Positions 61,479 to 64,000 of a stretch of 64,000 nt of DNA are shown piece after piece; the first letter of the stretch is position 1; each line of letters starts with the position of its first letter. Below the pieces are notes generated by a model that worked only from the letters and a program-made list of their open reading frames with translations, did not search any database and was not told where the DNA came from. The DNA is from Pseudozobellia thermophila (GTDB taxonomy: Bacteria > Bacteroidota > Bacteroidia > Flavobacteriales > Flavobacteriaceae): assembly GCF_900141855.1 (NCBI RefSeq), contig NZ_FQYU01000004.1:124001-188000 (forward strand), written 5' to 3'. The translations under genes were made by a program, and so were the position numbers.

Positions 61479-63524
61479 TTGGACACCTTAGATAAAAAAC
61501 TAAACTCCTTGCCTGGTAAAAAGGTCCTGTTTACGGACTTTTTCGACACTTTGGTGCACCGAAGGGTGCACCCCAACTATACGTTGCGCTTATGGGCCAA
61601 ATATGTTATTAACGAGCTGGGACTCACCATTTCCTCGGAGCAGCTATTCGGTATTAGGCAGAACGCCATATCGTTCGTAAGCACGAAAAATCAAAAAAAC
61701 CCCTTAGAGATTCCCTATACCTCGGTTATAAAGGAAGTGTTCCTGCGTCTACTTCACAATGATTATTTACCGGATGAGGATTATCCTTCTTTCGAATCGC
61801 TCTTTAAACGGGCAGATACCATTGCCGAAACTTCGGTTCAATTTACAAATGACAAACTCGTTCGTAAACTGTACGACCTAAGGAAACAAGGATACCGAAT
61901 CTACCTCTTGTCCGATTTCTACCTGTCCAAAGAGATCATTTCCAATATCTTGGGGCATCACGGTATTACGGAGCTGTTCAATGAAATATTTGTTTCAAGC
62001 GATGAGGGGCACTGCAAGGAAAATGGTTCGCTATACAGGCATGTACTTGAAGAACTGAAAATTGCCCCTTCGGAAGTTATCATGATAGGGGACAATAAAA
62101 AAAGTGATGTGATAAACGCACAGGCACTTGGGATGACGGCCATTCATTTAAAACACATGTCCCATAAGCTCAGAAACAAACAGAACCTGTTTGGAAGCAA
62201 CAAAAGCGACTTTATACGGGCATGCAGGACCATCGAGAAAAAGTGCTCGAGAAGCGAACATCCCTTCAGCGAATACATTTTACACTTTTATTTCTTTACG
62301 GAAAGGCTGTACCTGAACGCCAGAAAAAACGGGGTAAAAGACTTGTTCTTCTTGGCACGTGAGGGCCATTACCTCAAACGGCTGTTCGATTCGTACCAAG
62401 AACTCAACCTGGTGCCCAAGGAGCATCGCATCAACACACATTACCTAAAAGCATCAAGGCAGTCGGCAACACAATTGGCCTTAAAACCGCTTGAAGAGGA
62501 GAATTTTGGCAAACTGATGAAAAAGTTCGGTGCAATGTCGCCCTCCCACTTCCTCGATTGGTTTCCCTTCCCGGCCCGCACAAAACAACAGATACTGGAT
62601 GAAGTCGATTGCCCTGCGGACCAAGTCTTTCCCCATTTTTCCGATTCGGAGGCCATGCACCTTCTCAGGGAGAACAAGACCTTTCAAAAAGCTTATTCAG
62701 AAAATAGGCAACTCCAAAAAACCGCCTTTATTGCTTATTTGAATTCATTTGGGGCCGACTACGAAAAGGACGGACTGGCCCTGGTCGACGTAGGCTGGGG
62801 CGGCACCATGCAAGAGGCGCTTTACCGGTTTTTGGACCATAAAGTACCCGTCACCGGATACTATCTGGGCCTAAAGGAGATATACAATATCGAAAAGAAC
62901 ACGAAGCGGTACGGACTCAACTTCTCCATTTACCCGAACAGCACATTTTCAGATAACATCCTAATGGCCAACGGACAGCTGTACGAACAGCTGTTGGCCG
63001 CACCCCACGGCAGTACGTTGTACTATAGCTCCGACCCCGGCAAGCCTACGGTCGAATTTCATGAAAAGAACGAAAAACAAAGCTACGAGCAATTGATCGC
63101 TCCCGTACAGGATTATATGTTCGAAAGGTTTGAAGAGCTCTTTGCCCTATTGAGAAGCATAGATTACACCCAAGAAATGGTGCAGCACTATTTGACCGAT
63201 ATGGCCTTGCGTGCGGGTATATTTTCAACAAAAAGAAAAATTAGATTCGTCACCCAGCTCTCCAAAGGGTTCTATCAAAATGTAGGCGCCAATAAGGTCG
63301 GGATCACATACGACCCCAGCCAGCTCAAGACCAGCAAACTAAGCCTGCTTAAGAAATTCATTATCGCACCTGAAAAAGTGTTCCGATACGTGGTAAAGGT
63401 CAAACCCTTTCTATACAACAAGGGTTTTTATTGGGCCTCGAAACCCATCGACCTGACCTACTACTACATCAAACTCAATTGCTGGGCCAAGGATAAATGG
63501 TTCAAAAAGGGCTTACTCTCCTAG
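61479..63524 (+). CDS. COG5610-like HAD protein with long C-terminal domain
   Basis: A 681-residue protein. Residues about 15-240 form a HAD domain: VLFTDFFDTLVHRR (D20, D23), GYRIYLLSDFYLSKE and EVIMIGDNKKSDVINAQALG. The large C-terminal part begins with VKDLFFLAREGHYLKRLFDSYQ and includes ALVDVGWGGTMQEALYRF. The HAD-FLAREGxxL-DxGWxGT layout is that of COG5610-type proteins found in polysaccharide clusters, whose reaction is not known to me. It has a TTG start, with an in-frame TGA 27 bases upstream and no closer ATG before the HAD motif. A role in phosphate-containing decoration of the polymer is a guess. Confidence 0.75.
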   Translation: MDTLDKKLNSLPGKKVLFTDFFDTLVHRRVHPNYTLRLWAKYVINELGLTISSEQLFGIRQNAISFVSTKNQKNPLEIPYTSVIKEVFLRLLHNDYLPDEDYPSFESLFKRADTIAETSVQFTNDKLVRKLYDLRKQGYRIYLLSDFYLSKEIISNILGHHGITELFNEIFVSSDEGHCKENGSLYRHVLEELKIAPSEVIMIGDNKKSDVINAQALGMTAIHLKHMSHKLRNKQNLFGSNKSDFIRACRTIEKKCSRSEHPFSEYILHFYFFTERLYLNARKNGVKDLFFLAREGHYLKRLFDSYQELNLVPKEHRINTHYLKASRQSATQLALKPLEEENFGKLMKKFGAMSPSHFLDWFPFPARTKQQILDEVDCPADQVFPHFSDSEAMHLLRENKTFQKAYSENRQLQKTAFIAYLNSFGADYEKDGLALVDVGWGGTMQEALYRFLDHKVPVTGYYLGLKEIYNIEKNTKRYGLNFSIYPNSTFSDNILMANGQLYEQLLAAPHGSTLYYSSDPGKPTVEFHEKNEKQSYEQLIAPVQDYMFERFEELFALLRSIDYTQEMVQHYLTDMALRAGIFSTKRKIRFVTQLSKGFYQNVGANKVGITYDPSQLKTSKLSLLKKFIIAPEKVFRYVVKVKPFLYNKGFYWASKPIDLTYYYIKLNCWAKDKWFKKGLLS

Positions 63525-63541
63525 CCCATATCGCCCACGTA

Positions 63542-64000
63542 TCAAAAGTCCGTGATCACAAATTCCGACCTTCTGTTAATCCGGTGCTTGTCCTCGCTAC
63601 AATGGGTGTGATCGTCGCATTCGTTCAGCAGCCTTTCCTCCCCATAGGCACCGCTACGTATGCGCGATTCGTCGACACCCTTGCCTATGAGGTAATCCAC
63701 GGTCCTTTTTGCCCTTCGTTGCGACAGCCACTTATTATAGGTGCTACTGCCCCGCGAATCGGTATGGGCGCTTACCTCTATTTTTAGTTTGGGGTATTTG
63801 CGCATAAGCTCCGAAAGGCCGTCAAGTATGAGTTTCGCCTCCTGTGTCAGGTACGAGGAGTTCAAAGGGAAGTGGGCATGGCCCAAGGCCTCTATTTCGT
63901 CCGCTATCCGTTGTTTCCTTTCGTTTTCGGCTGCCCATTTCGCCTCTTCGGCCGCCTTTTTTTCGGCCAAGGCCTTTTCCCTGGCCATTTTTTGGGCCAA
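63542..64000 (-). CDS. OmpA-domain outer-membrane protein, N-terminal part beyond the right edge
   Basis: The C-terminal 152 residues are visible. An Ala/Lys/Glu-rich helical stretch (MAREKALAEKKAAEEAKWA) leads into an OmpA/MotB peptidoglycan-binding domain: FPLNSSYLTQEAKLILDGL, VSAHTDSRGSSTYNKWLSQRRA, SGAYGEERLLN and a final NRRSEFVITDF. TDSRG and the Arg near the end are the residues that hold diaminopimelate in this family. The frame continues past 64000; the TTG at the edge is probably an internal codon. It is convergent with the COG5610-like gene, 17 bases apart. Confidence 0.85.
   Translation of the reverse strand: MAQKMAREKALAEKKAAEEAKWAAENERKQRIADEIEALGHAHFPLNSSYLTQEAKLILDGLSELMRKYPKLKIEVSAHTDSRGSSTYNKWLSQRRAKRTVDYLIGKGVDESRIRSGAYGEERLLNECDDHTHCSEDKHRINRRSEFVITDF

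Noticed and set aside
1-64000. CRISPR arrays, tRNA/rRNA genes, insertion sequences, prophage
   Set aside because: No repeat-spacer pattern, tRNA-like cloverleaf, transposase motif or phage gene was seen while reading both strands; small structured RNAs could still be missed by eye.

Overview
The window looks like chromosome from a marine Flavobacteriaceae-type Bacteroidota (Zobellia/Maribacter-like is a guess). The reasons are a secreted protein with a C-terminal type IX secretion (T9SS) sorting domain, a TonB receptor with an N-terminal carboxypeptidase-like domain, promoter-like TTTG/TAnnTTTG boxes, lipoproteins whose N-termini resemble surface-export signals, and a Bacteroidota-style Wza/Wzc system. 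All calls come from reading the sequence and remembered family motifs; no database search was run.

Left part (1-12791): a compact, apparently undescribed nonribosomal peptide locus in two divergent arms. The minus arm holds a HupE/UreJ-like membrane protein and an NRPS (C-A..., cut by the left window edge). The plus arm holds a stand-alone adenylation enzyme with a prolyl-ligase-like pocket, a free carrier protein, a C-A-PCP NRPS whose A domain is interrupted by a zinc-ribbon/PP-loop ATP pyrophosphatase domain of the WbpG (N-acetyl sugar amidotransferase) type, a small His-rich exported protein, and a TonB receptor. The first three plus-arm genes overlap by ATGA. A plausible reading is that Pro is loaded on the free carrier, joined to an Asn-like residue that the PP-loop domain may modify, and passed to the minus-arm NRPS. 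The HupE-like, His-rich and TonB proteins suggest a metal-binding product, but that is inference.

Middle (12990-30666): a CpsB/YwqE-type PHP phosphatase, a 2042-residue T9SS-exported multidomain protein on the opposite strand, then the minus-strand polysaccharide operon DegT aminotransferase > PglF/CapD-like 4,6-dehydratase > Wza > Wzc, a UDP-xylose synthase, and a divergent UDP-glucose dehydrogenase/UDP-glucuronate 4-epimerase pair.

Right part (30760-61168): the variable core of an exopolysaccharide/capsule cluster. It holds glycosyltransferases (five GT4-type, three GT2-type), Wzx flippase, Wzy polymerase, a PglC-like initiating transferase, a WbpP/WbpA-like pair for UDP-GalNAcA, an AlgI/AlgJ-like O-acetylation pair, two surface-lipoprotein pectate-lyase-like proteins, a DUF2264 protein, two asparagine-synthase-fold proteins, an ATP-grasp protein and a HAD phosphatase. 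Several genes (30760-31926, 39864-42233, 44420-45439, 47162-50427, 52599-55419) look clearly A+T-richer than their neighbours, suggesting a mosaic. The window closes with a COG5610-like HAD protein and the C-terminal part of an OmpA-domain protein. No rRNA, tRNA, CRISPR array, transposase or phage gene was seen.
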